Assembly: GCA_035995885.1 (NCBI GenBank)
Contig: DASYKC010000199.1
Span: forward strand, 19,908 to 83,907
Direction of reading: 5' to 3'
Source: Schlegelella_A sp035995885
GTDB taxonomy: Bacteria > Pseudomonadota > Gammaproteobacteria > Burkholderiales > Burkholderiaceae_C
Length of the DNA stretch: 64,000 nucleotides
Part shown: piece after piece, positions 9,140-17,441 of the stretch
How the letters are laid out: every line of letters begins with the position of its first letter
How positions within the stretch are numbered: position 1 is the first letter of the stretch
Notes under the pieces: model-generated
Told to the model about the DNA's origin: nothing
Seen by the model: only the letters and a program-made list of their open reading frames with translations
Databases searched by the model: none
Translations under genes and position numbers: made by a program

Positions 9140-10525
9140 CTACACGTGGAGCAGCAAGTGTTCACGCTCCCACGGCGAAATCACTTTCATGAATTCATCG
9201 TGCTCGACTTCCTTGACCTCGGTGTACACGGTGACGAACTCGTCGCCGAGGATCTCGCGCAAGGCCTCGTCGTCGCGCAACAACTGAAGCGCCTCGCCGA
9301 GGCTGCGAGACAGCATGTAGCCCTGCTGGTACGCGTCGTCGGTGCATGCGGCGCTCGGCTCGATGCGATTGCGCATGCCGAGATAGCCGCAGGCCAGCGT
9401 CGCGGCAATCGCGATGTAGGGGTTGGAGTCGGCGCCGATGACACGGTTCTCGATCCGACGTGCCGACGGCGGCGCGATGGGCGCGCGAATGCCGACGGTC
9501 CGGTTGTCGCTGCCCCAATGGGTGTTGATCGGCGCAGCGGTGTAGCGGGCCAGCCTGCGGTAGCTGTTGACGTAAGGCGCGAACAACGCCATCGCTGCCG
9601 GGATGTAGCGCTGCAGGCCGCCGATGTACCAATGGAACTCTTCGCTCGGCGTTCCATCCGCCTTGCTGAAGAGATTGCGTCCGCTCGCCTTGTCGACGAT
9701 GCTCTGGTGGACGTGCATCGCGCTCCCCGGCTCGCCCGCGATCGGCTTGGCCATGAAAGTCGCATGCATGTCGTGGCGCAGCGCCGCCTCGCGCAGCGTG
9801 CGCTTGAAGAAGAACACCTGATCGGCGAGCGAGAGCGGGTGCGAATGGAAGAAGTTGATCTCCATCTGGCCCGCGCCGGTTTCGTGGATCAGCGTATCGA
9901 CGTTGAGCTCCATCTGCTTGCAGTACTGGTAGACGTCCTCGAACAGGGGATCGAACTCGTTGACGGCATCGATCGAATACGACTGGCGCGTGGATTCGGA
10001 CCTGCCGCTGCGCCCGATCGGCAGCCTGAGCGGCAAGTCGGCATCGCTGCTGCGCGCGACGAGGTAGAACTCGAGCTCGGGAGCGACCACCGGCGACCAG
10101 CCGGCTTCGTCGTAGTAGCGGCAGACGCGCCGCAGCACCGAGCGCGCAGCGTACGGGACGAGCTGGCCGGTTCGGTCGTAGCAGTCGTGGATCACCTGCG
10201 CCGTCGGATCGCTCGCCCACGGGACGATGCGCACCGTGGCCGGGTCCGGCCGGAGATCGATGTCCGGGTCGGTCGGATGAACGACCTTGAGGAATGGTCC
10301 GCGGCGCGGCACTTCGCCGCCCACGCTCAATGCGACGGTCCCCTCCGGAAGACGCAGTCCGCGCTCCGCGGTGAAACGGTTTCGGGGCAGGATCTTGCCG
10401 CGGGCGATGCCGGCAAGGTCGGGCACCAGGCACTCGACCTCGGTGACGCGACGCTCGTCGAGCCAGCGCTCGAGGTCGGCGAAGTCGGTCGGCTCGGTCG
10501 TTTGGACCATCGGTACTGCTGTCAT
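9140..10525 (-). CDS. puuA: glutamine-synthetase family ligase, probably gamma-glutamylpolyamine synthetase
   Basis: A 461-residue class-I glutamine-synthetase fold. 'VAPELEFYLVAR' carries the first metal-binding Glu, 'ETGAGQMEINF' the next, and 'GSAMHVHQSIVD' the ammonium/His motif. 'NSYRRLARYTAAPINTHWGSDNRT' and 'RIENRVIGADSNPYIAIAATLACGYLG' are the pattern of the PuuA group, which joins glutamate to putrescine or another amine with ATP. True nitrogen-assimilating GlnA differs at these sites. The start at 10525 follows the stop of the puuD-like gene by 4 bp, so they are co-transcribed. No puuB or puuC lies here; the amine acceptor is therefore open. Confidence 0.8.
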   Translation of the reverse strand: MTAVPMVQTTEPTDFADLERWLDERRVTEVECLVPDLAGIARGKILPRNRFTAERGLRLPEGTVALSVGGEVPRRGPFLKVVHPTDPDIDLRPDPATVRIVPWASDPTAQVIHDCYDRTGQLVPYAARSVLRRVCRYYDEAGWSPVVAPELEFYLVARSSDADLPLRLPIGRSGRSESTRQSYSIDAVNEFDPLFEDVYQYCKQMELNVDTLIHETGAGQMEINFFHSHPLSLADQVFFFKRTLREAALRHDMHATFMAKPIAGEPGSAMHVHQSIVDKASGRNLFSKADGTPSEEFHWYIGGLQRYIPAAMALFAPYVNSYRRLARYTAAPINTHWGSDNRTVGIRAPIAPPSARRIENRVIGADSNPYIAIAATLACGYLGMRNRIEPSAACTDDAYQQGYMLSRSLGEALQLLRDDEALREILGDEFVTVYTEVKEVEHDEFMKVISPWEREHLLLHV

Positions 10526-10529
10526 GGGT

Positions 10530-11300
10530 TTAACGCTTGCCGTGATAGCTGCGAGCGGCGTCACCGAGAGCGCCGAAGAGGCGCATGGACACCGGGTTCT
10601 GCGCCGCTTGCCACTCGGGATGCCATTGCACGCCGAGGGCGAAGCCGCTGCCATCGGCAATGGAAAAGGCCTCGACCAGGCCGTCGGGCGCGCGCGCTTC
10701 GACCCGAAGGCCCGGGGCGAGCCGCTTGATGCCCTGGCCGTGCAGCGAGTTGACCTGGATGACGCGTTCGCCGAGCAGCGCGTCGAGAACGCCCCCGGGT
10801 TCTATCGAGACGTCGTGCGAGATGCCGTACTGGACCTCGATGGCGTCGTCGTCGCGGTCGCGGTGGTCGCGGTAGCCCTCGACCGCGTGCACGGCCTGGA
10901 AGAGGCTGCCGCCGAGGGCGACGTTCGCTTCCTGGAAGCCGCGGCAGATCGCGAACAAGGGCATTCCGAGCGCGACCACCTTCGGGACGATCGGCAGCGT
11001 CCAGGCGTCGCGTTCCGGGTCGAGGGGGAGCGATTCGTCGAGCACCGTTTCGTCGAAGTGGCTCGGATGGACGTTCGACGGCGAGCCGGTGAGCAGCACG
11101 CCGTCGGCGACCGCGAGCAGGTTGTCGAGCTCGTGGGAGCTGGCTCCCGGAACGATGATCGGCTGGCAGTCGGCGAGCCAGACTGCGTCGACGTACTGCT
11201 TGGCCACGACATGAAACGGGTCGCGTCCCAACAAGCGGTTGCAGGCAGGAACGAGAACGATCGGGCGAGCGCCCTTGACTGCAGGCGCGGACGGGTTCAT
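10530..11300 (-). CDS. puuD: class-I glutamine-amidotransferase-like gamma-glutamyl hydrolase
   Basis: A 256-residue peptidase C26 member. The nucleophile lies in 'FAICRGFQEANVALGG' (Cys), and the His-Glu pair in 'GVQWHPEWQ'. In polyamine catabolism PuuD releases glutamate from gamma-glutamyl-GABA. The start ATG at 11300 (MNPSAPAVKGARPIVLV) follows a GGAGG-like stretch in 'GAGGAAGGCGTC' on the minus strand, which is a strong ribosome site. The gene lies between an ATP-grasp ligase (22 bp upstream) and the puuA-like ligase (4 bp downstream), so hydrolase and two ligases form one operon. Which gamma-glutamyl compound is cleaved is not evident. Confidence 0.8.
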   Translation of the reverse strand: MNPSAPAVKGARPIVLVPACNRLLGRDPFHVVAKQYVDAVWLADCQPIIVPGASSHELDNLLAVADGVLLTGSPSNVHPSHFDETVLDESLPLDPERDAWTLPIVPKVVALGMPLFAICRGFQEANVALGGSLFQAVHAVEGYRDHRDRDDDAIEVQYGISHDVSIEPGGVLDALLGERVIQVNSLHGQGIKRLAPGLRVEARAPDGLVEAFSIADGSGFALGVQWHPEWQAAQNPVSMRLFGALGDAARSYHGKR

Positions 11301-11322
11301 GACGCCTTCCTCCGGGCACTTG

Positions 11323-12819
11323 TCATGCCCGGGCCGAAGCGCTTGGCTCACTGGCCGCGACGCTCCGGCGCTCGGCGATGCGCCGCGCATACACGCCCAT
11401 CACCTCGCGATAGAGCGCGCTGCCGAGGACCTGGTCCTCGTTGCCGTGGTCGACGTTGGGATTGCAGTTGACCTCGATGACGCAGCAGCGATCGCCGACC
11501 TGCTTCAGGTCCACCCCGTACAGGCCGCGGCCGATCAGATTGGCCGCACGCAGCGCGGTGCTGACGACGATCTCCGGCGTCTCGCCGACCGAGAGGGCGA
11601 CCGTCTTGCCCTCGATCGTCTGCTCCCCCGGCTCGGCCTGGACCACCTTCCAATGGCCCGGCGCCATGAAGTACTTGCACACGAACAGGGGCCGGCGATC
11701 GAACACGCCGACGCGCCAGTCGAATCCCGTGGGCAGCCACTCCTGGGCGATGAGCAGCTCGGAGATCGCGAAGAACCGGTTGGCCTGGCTCTCGAGCTGC
11801 TCCGGCGCTTCGATCTTCAGCACGTCGAGGCCGAAGCCGCTGTCCGGGAGCTTCAGCACGCAGGGCAGGCCGAGCGTCGCGATCACCTGGTCGAGGTTCT
11901 CGCGCTGCACGATCATCGTCTTGGGCTCGGGGACGCGGTGCCGGCTCATCAGCTCGCGCAGGTAGACCTTGTTCGTGCACTTGAGGATCGAGTCCGGATC
12001 GTCGACGACGGGCATGCCGAGCGACTCGGCGCGGCGCGCGAACTCATAGGTGTAGCCGTCGACGTAGGTGCCTGCCCGGATGAAGAGGCCGTCGTAGCGG
12101 GCGAGCTGCTCGAGCGCGTCGGGGCCGACCACTTCCGCCGCCAGACCCACGGACGGCGCCGCCTCCAGGAACCGATCGATGGCCTTCTCGTTCGACGGCT
12201 TGTGCTTCTCGTCCGGGTCGCACAGGATGGCGATCTTCGGCCTGTCGCCGCTCTTGCGCGGTTCACGCGACGGCTCGCTGCGGGCGACGAACGCCTTCGC
12301 CGCCTCGAGGAGGACCGGCCGGTGCTGCGCCGGCACGTCGGCGACGCCGATGGCGTCGATCTTCTCCAGCGTCCAGCGCCCGTCGGCACGCACGAAGCGC
12401 GCACGCAGCAACGGTGCCTTGGCCTCGGCGAACAGCTGCTGCGCGAGCGCCGGATGCAGGTCGGCCGGATCGCGGCCGAAGTAGCTGTCGAGCTCGAAGC
12501 GCTCGCTCGCGTCATGGTGCAGCGTCTCGTGCACGAGCTCGTCGAGCTTGGCGGCGACGGCGTGGACGCGCTCCTCGGATTTCAGGTCCTCGATCGTCTT
12601 CACGTCCGGCAGCGGCCGGTGCCCGCGCGCTTCGCCGAGCAGCGAGACGTAGTAGCCGCGCCCCTGGTAGCGGTTGGAGCGGCACAGGTTGATCACCTGC
12701 GCGCCGCCGCCGGCATCGTTCGCGCTGTCGGCGAGGTAGGTGCGTGCCGTCGTGACGCTCGCGCCCGCAAGCTCGAAGGGCCAGTCCTGGCTGCGGTCGA
12801 TGACGAAGATGGCTTTCAT
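11323..12819 (-). CDS. RimK-type ATP-grasp ligase with RLAN N-terminal domain
   Basis: A 498-residue two-domain protein. Residues about 1-170 match the RimK-like ATP-grasp N-terminal (RLAN) domain, with 'CRSNRYQGRGYYVSLLGEARGHRPLP'. Residues about 200-480 form an ATP-grasp ligase: 'GLFIRAGTYVDGYTYEFARRAE', 'LPCVLKLPDSGFGLDVLKIE' (ATP-binding Lys and loop) and 'CCVIEVNCNPNVDHGNED' (metal-binding Glu and Asn). ATP-grasp ligases of this kind join a carboxylate to an amine through an acyl phosphate. The product is not known to me. Start at the ATG at 12819 (MKAIFVIDRSQDW). First gene of the operon with puuD-like and puuA-like genes, suggesting a gamma-glutamyl or short-peptide product. Confidence 0.75.
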   Translation of the reverse strand: MKAIFVIDRSQDWPFELAGASVTTARTYLADSANDAGGGAQVINLCRSNRYQGRGYYVSLLGEARGHRPLPDVKTIEDLKSEERVHAVAAKLDELVHETLHHDASERFELDSYFGRDPADLHPALAQQLFAEAKAPLLRARFVRADGRWTLEKIDAIGVADVPAQHRPVLLEAAKAFVARSEPSREPRKSGDRPKIAILCDPDEKHKPSNEKAIDRFLEAAPSVGLAAEVVGPDALEQLARYDGLFIRAGTYVDGYTYEFARRAESLGMPVVDDPDSILKCTNKVYLRELMSRHRVPEPKTMIVQRENLDQVIATLGLPCVLKLPDSGFGLDVLKIEAPEQLESQANRFFAISELLIAQEWLPTGFDWRVGVFDRRPLFVCKYFMAPGHWKVVQAEPGEQTIEGKTVALSVGETPEIVVSTALRAANLIGRGLYGVDLKQVGDRCCVIEVNCNPNVDHGNEDQVLGSALYREVMGVYARRIAERRSVAASEPSASARA

Positions 12820-13049
12820 GCGAGGGGCGGGCGAGAAGGCGCACGGAATCGTCCATGGCACTCATCCACCTCGCAGTCGGACGCAGCCGATATCGGACGT
12901 CGGGCGACGGCGCAACTGCGCTGTCGTCGACGGTCAAGGCGGCCGGTCGAAGTCGCTTGCCGGCCGTTTCCCCTGGAACGCCGCTTGCCGGATCCATTGC
13001 AGGGCGAGGGCGTCAAGCCGCGGTGTGTCGACGGCGGAATGAGGTTGCG

Positions 13050-13352
13050 ATGATCACAGGCGAATCGGGTTCGAAACAACCTCGATCGGGGTCGCTGGTC
13101 GAGGAGGATTCGGGCGCACCGACGCCCGAAGCACCCGCCAAGGGAGACACCGAACGCGCGACGGGCGAAAAATTGTCCGAGGAAGAGGGGATCACCGAGC
13201 AGAAGGACGACCGGAGCGATACCGGCGTCGCGCCGGATTCGGAAGAAGAGGCCCATGAGCCCGTCGATCCGCACCCCGACACGCCCGACGATTTCGATGA
13301 GGGCGTTGAATGCGACCGGGAGAGCGTCGAGGCGGTGCGAAAGGATCCGTGA
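13050..13352 (+). CDS. small very acidic protein of unknown function
   Basis: A 100-residue protein without cysteines of obvious motif use, without membrane segment or signal peptide, and with a heavy excess of Asp, Glu, Pro, Ser and Thr. It looks disordered. The ATG at 13050 follows GAGG at 13041-13044 with good spacing, and the frame has G/C-rich third positions, so I think it is real. It is divergent from the ATP-grasp operon and convergent with mntH. I do not recognise a family. Low-complexity acidic proteins of this kind are often stress-related in beta-proteobacteria, but nothing here shows that. Confidence 0.5.
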   Translation: MITGESGSKQPRSGSLVEEDSGAPTPEAPAKGDTERATGEKLSEEEGITEQKDDRSDTGVAPDSEEEAHEPVDPHPDTPDDFDEGVECDRESVEAVRKDP

Positions 13353-13397
13353 TCCGCTGAGGAATGCCAATGAGCGCGCGCGCCTGCGCGCCAACCT

Positions 13398-14699
13398 CTA
13401 GGGAAGCATTGATCGAATCAGCACGCCGTTCAGCAGCACGATGAGAATCGTCGCGGCGATGGCGACGACTGCCGTCTTCCGGGTGGTCACGAAATTGCCC
13501 ATCACCCGCCTTCGCGACGACACCACGACGAGCGCAATCAGCGGCAACGGCAAGACGAAGCTCAGCACGACCTGGCTCAGGACCATGGCCGTGGTCGTGT
13601 CGAAGTAGTGCGCGACGACGAACGCGGGCACCATCGTGACCAGGCGCCTGACCCAGATCGGAATGCTCAAGCGAACGAAGCCCTGCATGATGACCTGGCC
13701 CGCCATGGTGCCGACCACCGAGCTGGAGATCCCGGACGCGATCAGGGCCAGGAGGAAGATCGTCGCCGCGCCGGCGCCGAGCGCCGGAACCAGGGTGTGA
13801 TAAGCGACACCGATGTCGGTGATGCCCGGCGTTGTCCTGAACACCGACGCGGACATCATCACCATCGCCAGGTTCACCATTCCCGCCAGGCCGAGCGCCA
13901 TCACGACCTCGCGGTTCGAGAACCGCAGCAGGCCGCGGCGCTCGACGTCGTTGCGCGCAGGCGTCCTGCCTTGCGTCAAGCCCGAATGCAGGTAGAGCGT
14001 GTGCGGCATGATGGTCGCGCCGATGATCCCGACCGCCAGGATGAGCGCCTTGGCGTCGGGCAGTTGCGGAACGACGCTGTGCAGGAGCGCGGCGCCCCAG
14101 TCCGGCGGTGCAAGAACGAGCTCGCACAGATAGCTGAGCCCGATCACGCCGACCAGCGCCGCGATCGCCAGCTCGAGCGGCCGGAAGCCGCCCTTGTCGA
14201 GCTGCAGGATGGCGAAGGTCACGACTCCGGTGACGCCCAGCCCGCACAGCAGCGAGACGTTGAACAGCAGCGAGATGCCCAGGGCACCGCCCAGGAACTC
14301 GGCGACGTCGGTTGCCATCGCGGCGATCTCCGAAGCGATCCACATGCCGACGACGACCGGCCGCGAAAACTCGTCGCGGCAGACCTCGGCGAGGTTGCGG
14401 CCGGTGACGATGCCGAGCTTGGCCGACAACGCCTGGAAGAGCATGGCAGCGAGATTGGCGACCACCACCACCCACAACAACGTGTAGCCGTAGCTCGAGC
14501 CGGCCTGGAGGTTGGTCGCGAAGTTGCCGGGGTCCATGTAGCCGACCGAGGCGACGACGGCCGGTCCGGCGAACGGGAGGAACGCTCGTACGCCCGTGCG
14601 TCTGCCCGCGAGCGCGGCACGGACGGCGCGCTCGGTCCGCAGCGTCGCGCCGGGCAGCGCGGCCACGTCGGCGGACGCGGTCGGCAAGGGCGGCGACAC
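13398..14699 (-). CDS. mntH: Nramp-family divalent metal ion transporter
   Basis: A 433-residue inner-membrane protein importing Mn2+ or other divalent ions with protons. The family's first helix motif is present in 'GYMDPGNFATNLQAGS' (DPGN metal-binding turn) and the sixth-helix motif in 'IIGATIMPHTLYLHSGL' (MPH). 'LFQALSAKLGIVTGRNLAEVCRD' and 'ATDVAEFLGGALG' are also typical. Eleven hydrophobic segments can be counted. The start at 14699 gives a cytosolic tail of about 40 residues before helix 1. No MntR box was recognised. A manganese supply would suit the oxalate decarboxylase encoded next to it, which needs Mn; the two genes lie on the same strand, 49 bp apart. Confidence 0.9.
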   Translation of the reverse strand: MSPPLPTASADVAALPGATLRTERAVRAALAGRRTGVRAFLPFAGPAVVASVGYMDPGNFATNLQAGSSYGYTLLWVVVVANLAAMLFQALSAKLGIVTGRNLAEVCRDEFSRPVVVGMWIASEIAAMATDVAEFLGGALGISLLFNVSLLCGLGVTGVVTFAILQLDKGGFRPLELAIAALVGVIGLSYLCELVLAPPDWGAALLHSVVPQLPDAKALILAVGIIGATIMPHTLYLHSGLTQGRTPARNDVERRGLLRFSNREVVMALGLAGMVNLAMVMMSASVFRTTPGITDIGVAYHTLVPALGAGAATIFLLALIASGISSSVVGTMAGQVIMQGFVRLSIPIWVRRLVTMVPAFVVAHYFDTTTAMVLSQVVLSFVLPLPLIALVVVSSRRRVMGNFVTTRKTAVVAIAATILIVLLNGVLIRSMLP

Positions 14700-14748
14700 C
14701 GGGCGTGCTCGTGAAGACGGCGCAGAGGCGAGCGGTCAGGCCCTGGCT

Positions 14749-16053
14749 CTAAAGCGGCACGACGTTCGGACGCGCGCTCGGGAACCGCGCCAAGGTCTCA
14801 CGACTGATGTTGAGGTGCTCCATCACCAGCTGCGGCGGCGTGTGGGTGAGCCAGTCGGAGAGCGAGACCTCGGCATAGTGGTCGGACTTGAAGAGCTCGA
14901 GGAACACCAGGTCGGTGTTGCCGGTGTTCTGCACGAAGTGGCCGAGGCTCTTCTTCACGTAGCCGATGTCGCCCGGCCGGAAATCGGCGGTCTGGGCCTT
15001 CGGGCCGGCATCGAACACCGTCATCCGGCCCTCGCCCTTGAGGTAGTACTGCCATTCGTCGGCATTGGGATGCCAGTGCAGCTCGCGCAAACCACCGGGC
15101 CTGACCGTGACCAGCGCAGCGGCGACGGTTTTCGCTGCGTTGAAATTGCGGCTGTCGGCGATCTGCACGAACCCGCCCCGCGTCTGCCGGACCGGCGCCA
15201 GGCTGCCCAGCGAGAACACGAACGGATGGGCCGGGGTGCCGCGGCCGGATTGCACGGCACGCTGGTCGGCCTCGAGCGGGCCGGGGTTTTCGCCCTGGAA
15301 GATCCAAAGGTTGTGGAGCGGAATGTTCTTGAAGGCGTCGACGGGCACGCCGAAGTTCAACGCCAGCACGTCGGGCGGCGTGTGCGCCAGCCAGTCGCTG
15401 ACCATCAGCGTGTCGAACTCCGTCGCCTTGCCGTCGTCGAACGCCAGCACGAACTCGGCGCCGGTCGGACCGAGGCCCTGCAGCGAGTGCGGAAGGCCCG
15501 GCGGGAAGTACCAGAGATCGCCGGTCTTCACGTCGGCGACTTGGGGATGACCCTCCTCGTCGAGGATCGTGATCCGGCACTGCCCGGAGACCATGATCGC
15601 CCACTCGGCCTGCTGGTGCCAGTGCAGCTCGCGAATGCCGTTCTCGGCGAGGCGCATGTTGACGCCGGCGATGTCCTGGGAGATCGCGAAGTCGGCCTGA
15701 GTGACCTCGCGCGCCCAGCCGCCGTTCTGATAGCGCTTGTGCGCGTTGTTGAACGACGCCCAGAAGAGCGGCATGCCGTTCACGTCGGTGGCGGGCGGGT
15801 CCTGGAACGACGGAAACTGCTTCGCCAGCGCGGGGTTCTGCGGCCCGGGATCGTCCAGGCTCGTGCTGCTCTTGCCGTTGATCCTGCCCTCCTGCGGGCT
15901 GTCCGGATTGCCGAACGAGGCCGCACGCGCGGACGCGGCGACGCCGACCGCGGCCGCGGCCGCTGCTGCACCGACCAGCACCTTGCGCCGCGGCAAGTCG
16001 ACGATCCTGGCTGCGGGCACGTCAGCGTCGGTTTGTGAAGTCGTCCACTTCAT
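14749..16053 (-). CDS. oxdC: bicupin oxalate decarboxylase, exported
   Basis: A 434-residue Mn-dependent bicupin that converts oxalate to formate and CO2. The N-terminus has an Arg pair and an Ala-rich hydrophobic stretch, so it is probably exported. Cupin 1 carries 'RELHWHQQAEWAIMVSG' and 'LPHS', cupin 2 'RELHWHPNADEWQYYLKG' and 'LGHFVQ': two full sets of His/Glu metal ligands. The domain linker 'DWLAHTPPDVLALNFGV' matches OxdC of Bacillus. The flexible lid that is SENS in Bacillus reads TEFD here (residues 211-214), keeping only the catalytic Glu. Start at 16053 (MKWTTSQ). The OxlT-like carrier lies 6 kb away. An oxidase activity cannot be ruled out by sequence. Confidence 0.85.
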   Translation of the reverse strand: MKWTTSQTDADVPAARIVDLPRRKVLVGAAAAAAAVGVAASARAASFGNPDSPQEGRINGKSSTSLDDPGPQNPALAKQFPSFQDPPATDVNGMPLFWASFNNAHKRYQNGGWAREVTQADFAISQDIAGVNMRLAENGIRELHWHQQAEWAIMVSGQCRITILDEEGHPQVADVKTGDLWYFPPGLPHSLQGLGPTGAEFVLAFDDGKATEFDTLMVSDWLAHTPPDVLALNFGVPVDAFKNIPLHNLWIFQGENPGPLEADQRAVQSGRGTPAHPFVFSLGSLAPVRQTRGGFVQIADSRNFNAAKTVAAALVTVRPGGLRELHWHPNADEWQYYLKGEGRMTVFDAGPKAQTADFRPGDIGYVKKSLGHFVQNTGNTDLVFLELFKSDHYAEVSLSDWLTHTPPQLVMEHLNISRETLARFPSARPNVVPL

Positions 16054-16240
16054 AGCTTCTCCTCGCGAATCCGGCAGGAACACCCTGCGCCGTCGATGCA
16101 CTCTCGACGCCGACGGTTACGAGGCGATTGCGATTGAGCGGCGCGAAACGACAGGCGAAATGACGATGCGCCGCGACCGGCGCGCTCGAGCCGATCGTCC
16201 GGTCGCCGACACGCCGTCCCCTAGAGGCTCCTCACTAAGA

Positions 16241-16257
16241 TTGCTGCACCGCAGCAA
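16241..16257. promoter_or_regulatory. inverted repeat, probable PhaR operator
   Basis: TTGCTGC and GCAGCAA are perfect inverted arms around a 3-bp centre (ACC). The core CTGC-N3-GCAG is the recognition pattern reported for the PHB-responsive repressor PhaR of Paracoccus. It lies about 110 bp before the phasin start and just upstream of the promoter proposed below. Confidence 0.6.
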
Positions 16258-16264
16258 AATGAGG

Positions 16265-16292
16265 TTGCAATGGTCCCTTCCACCTCTATACT
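16265..16292 (+). promoter_or_regulatory. sigma-70-like promoter of the phasin gene
   Basis: TTGCAA at 16265-16270 and TATACT at 16287-16292 are separated by 16 bp, close to the sigma-70 consensus and rare in DNA of this base composition. Transcription would begin near 16299-16301 and leave a leader of about 55 bases before the phasin ATG. Confidence 0.6.
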
Positions 16293-16301
16293 TCATCCAT
16301 G

Positions 16302-16315
16302 TTGCACTGCAGCAC
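16302..16315. promoter_or_regulatory. second PhaR-like half-palindrome over the expected transcription start
   Basis: TTGC-ACT-GCAG is one mismatch from CTGC-N3-GCAG. It sits immediately after the proposed -10 box, where a bound repressor would block initiation. With the perfect site at 16241 it brackets the promoter. Confidence 0.5.
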
Positions 16316-16353
16316 AAACGGGCAAGTCAACCCCTAACACCCAAGGAAACCTC

Positions 16354-16893
16354 ATGATCACCGCCGAGCAAATCGTCAACACGCAGAAGACCCGCGTCGA
16401 AACCCTTTTCGGCGTGACCGACAAGGTATTCGAAGGCGTCGAGAAGTTGATCGCACTCAACCTCCAGGTCGCCAAGACCGCAATGACCGAAACCGCGCAG
16501 ACCGTCCAGGCCGCCCTGGCGGCCAAGGACGCGCAAAAGCCGTTCGCGCTGCAGGCGAGCCTGCTTCAGCCGGCCGCCGAGAAGGCCGCTGCCTACGGCC
16601 GCTGCGTCTACGAGATCGCGGCTTCGACGGGCGCCGAAGTGAATCGCGTCGCCGAAGCGCAGATCGCCGAGGCGCAAGCCAAGTTCATGGCGCTCGTCGA
16701 CGACGCCGTCAAGAACGCGCCGGCCGGCACCGAGAACGGCGTCGCCCTCATCAAGTCCGCGGTGGCCGCGGCCAACGACGCCATCCAGACCGCTCGCAAG
16801 GCGGCCAAGCAAGCCACCGAAGTCGCCGCGGCGAACTTCAACGCGGTGTCCACCACCGCGGTCCGCGCGACGAAGGGCAAGCGCGCCGCGTGA
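16354..16893 (+). CDS. phaP: phasin, polyhydroxyalkanoate granule surface protein
   Basis: A 179-residue, Ala-rich, mostly helical protein that coats polyhydroxybutyrate granules. The pattern 'EKLIALNLQVAKTAMTETAQTVQAALAAKDAQKPFALQASLLQPAAEKAAAYGRCVYEIAASTGAE' written in its parts (ALNLQVAK, AKDAQ, LQASLLQPAAEKA, AYGR) is that of the beta-proteobacterial phasin family. The C-terminus ends in a basic 'TKGKRAA' tail. Start at 16354 with AAGGAA nine bases before. PhaR-like operators at 16241 and 16302 flank its promoter, consistent with release of repression when PHB granules form. It is monocistronic as far as can be seen. Confidence 0.85.
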   Translation: MITAEQIVNTQKTRVETLFGVTDKVFEGVEKLIALNLQVAKTAMTETAQTVQAALAAKDAQKPFALQASLLQPAAEKAAAYGRCVYEIAASTGAEVNRVAEAQIAEAQAKFMALVDDAVKNAPAGTENGVALIKSAVAAANDAIQTARKAAKQATEVAAANFNAVSTTAVRATKGKRAA

Positions 16894-17002
16894 GGCAGCG
16901 CTGAAGGATCGTCGAGCATGCGGGACCGCCAGGCACCCGCGTGACTCGAAGTGACCCGGCAGCCATCTTCATCGGTCGAAGCACGAACCGCGACGCTGCA
17001 AC

Positions 17003-17278
17003 ATGAACACCGATGAGAGACTGAAGCTCGCCCTGGAAGACGTTCTCGCCGACCTGTGGCATGCGCGGCGGACCGGCGATATCGGCCGATTGGCGCTGCT
17101 GAGCTACTGTGACGTCCGGCGCTGGGCACGCGTCGCGCGTCACCAGGGGCTGGCGGAGCGCTCGCACCAGCTCGTCCTCAGCTGTCCGCACTCCGACCGA
17201 CAGGAGTTCCTTGCCGCGGTCGATGGACTCATCGCGGAGATGGAACAGGCACACGCTGAGCTGGTCGTTGCGGTCTGA
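17003..17278 (+). CDS. small helical protein of unknown function
   Basis: A 91-residue protein, predicted mainly helical, with no signal peptide, membrane segment or motif that I recognise. It contains two cysteines and several Arg-rich turns ('WHARRTGDIGRLALLSYCDVRRWARVARHQGLAERS'-like region around residues 19-53). Codon use resembles the neighbouring genes, so it is probably translated. It lies 110 bp downstream of phaP on the same strand and could share its transcript. No function is proposed. Confidence 0.45.
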   Translation: MNTDERLKLALEDVLADLWHARRTGDIGRLALLSYCDVRRWARVARHQGLAERSHQLVLSCPHSDRQEFLAAVDGLIAEMEQAHAELVVAV

Positions 17279-17441
17279 TTCACTTGCGGCAGTCAGAACG
17301 CGAGCGCTGGTCCAAGGTCGCGCGCGACAGGGGCGCCAAGGTGGACTGGAAGCATTGCACGCAGGTTGCTGCTGTCGACTCCTTGCTGCCCTTCTTTGCC
17401 AGCGAAGTCGGGGCTCGAAAGGGCGTCGTTCGAGCGACGAT

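Noticed and set aside
8918..10729. Long open frame (603 codons) on plus opposite the oxlT- and puuA-like genes
   Set aside because: It is a shadow of the minus-strand genes in G+C-rich DNA: Arg/Asp/His-rich translation, no motif, and it spans two genes and the gap between them.
11239..13053. 604-codon plus-strand frame opposite the ATP-grasp gene
   Set aside because: Antisense shadow. The opposite strand has a complete ATP-grasp protein with all motifs, and this frame has none.
13353..13397. GCGCGC-rich inverted sequence between the acidic-protein gene and mntH as a terminator
   Set aside because: The arms are simple GC alternation and no T run follows on either strand.
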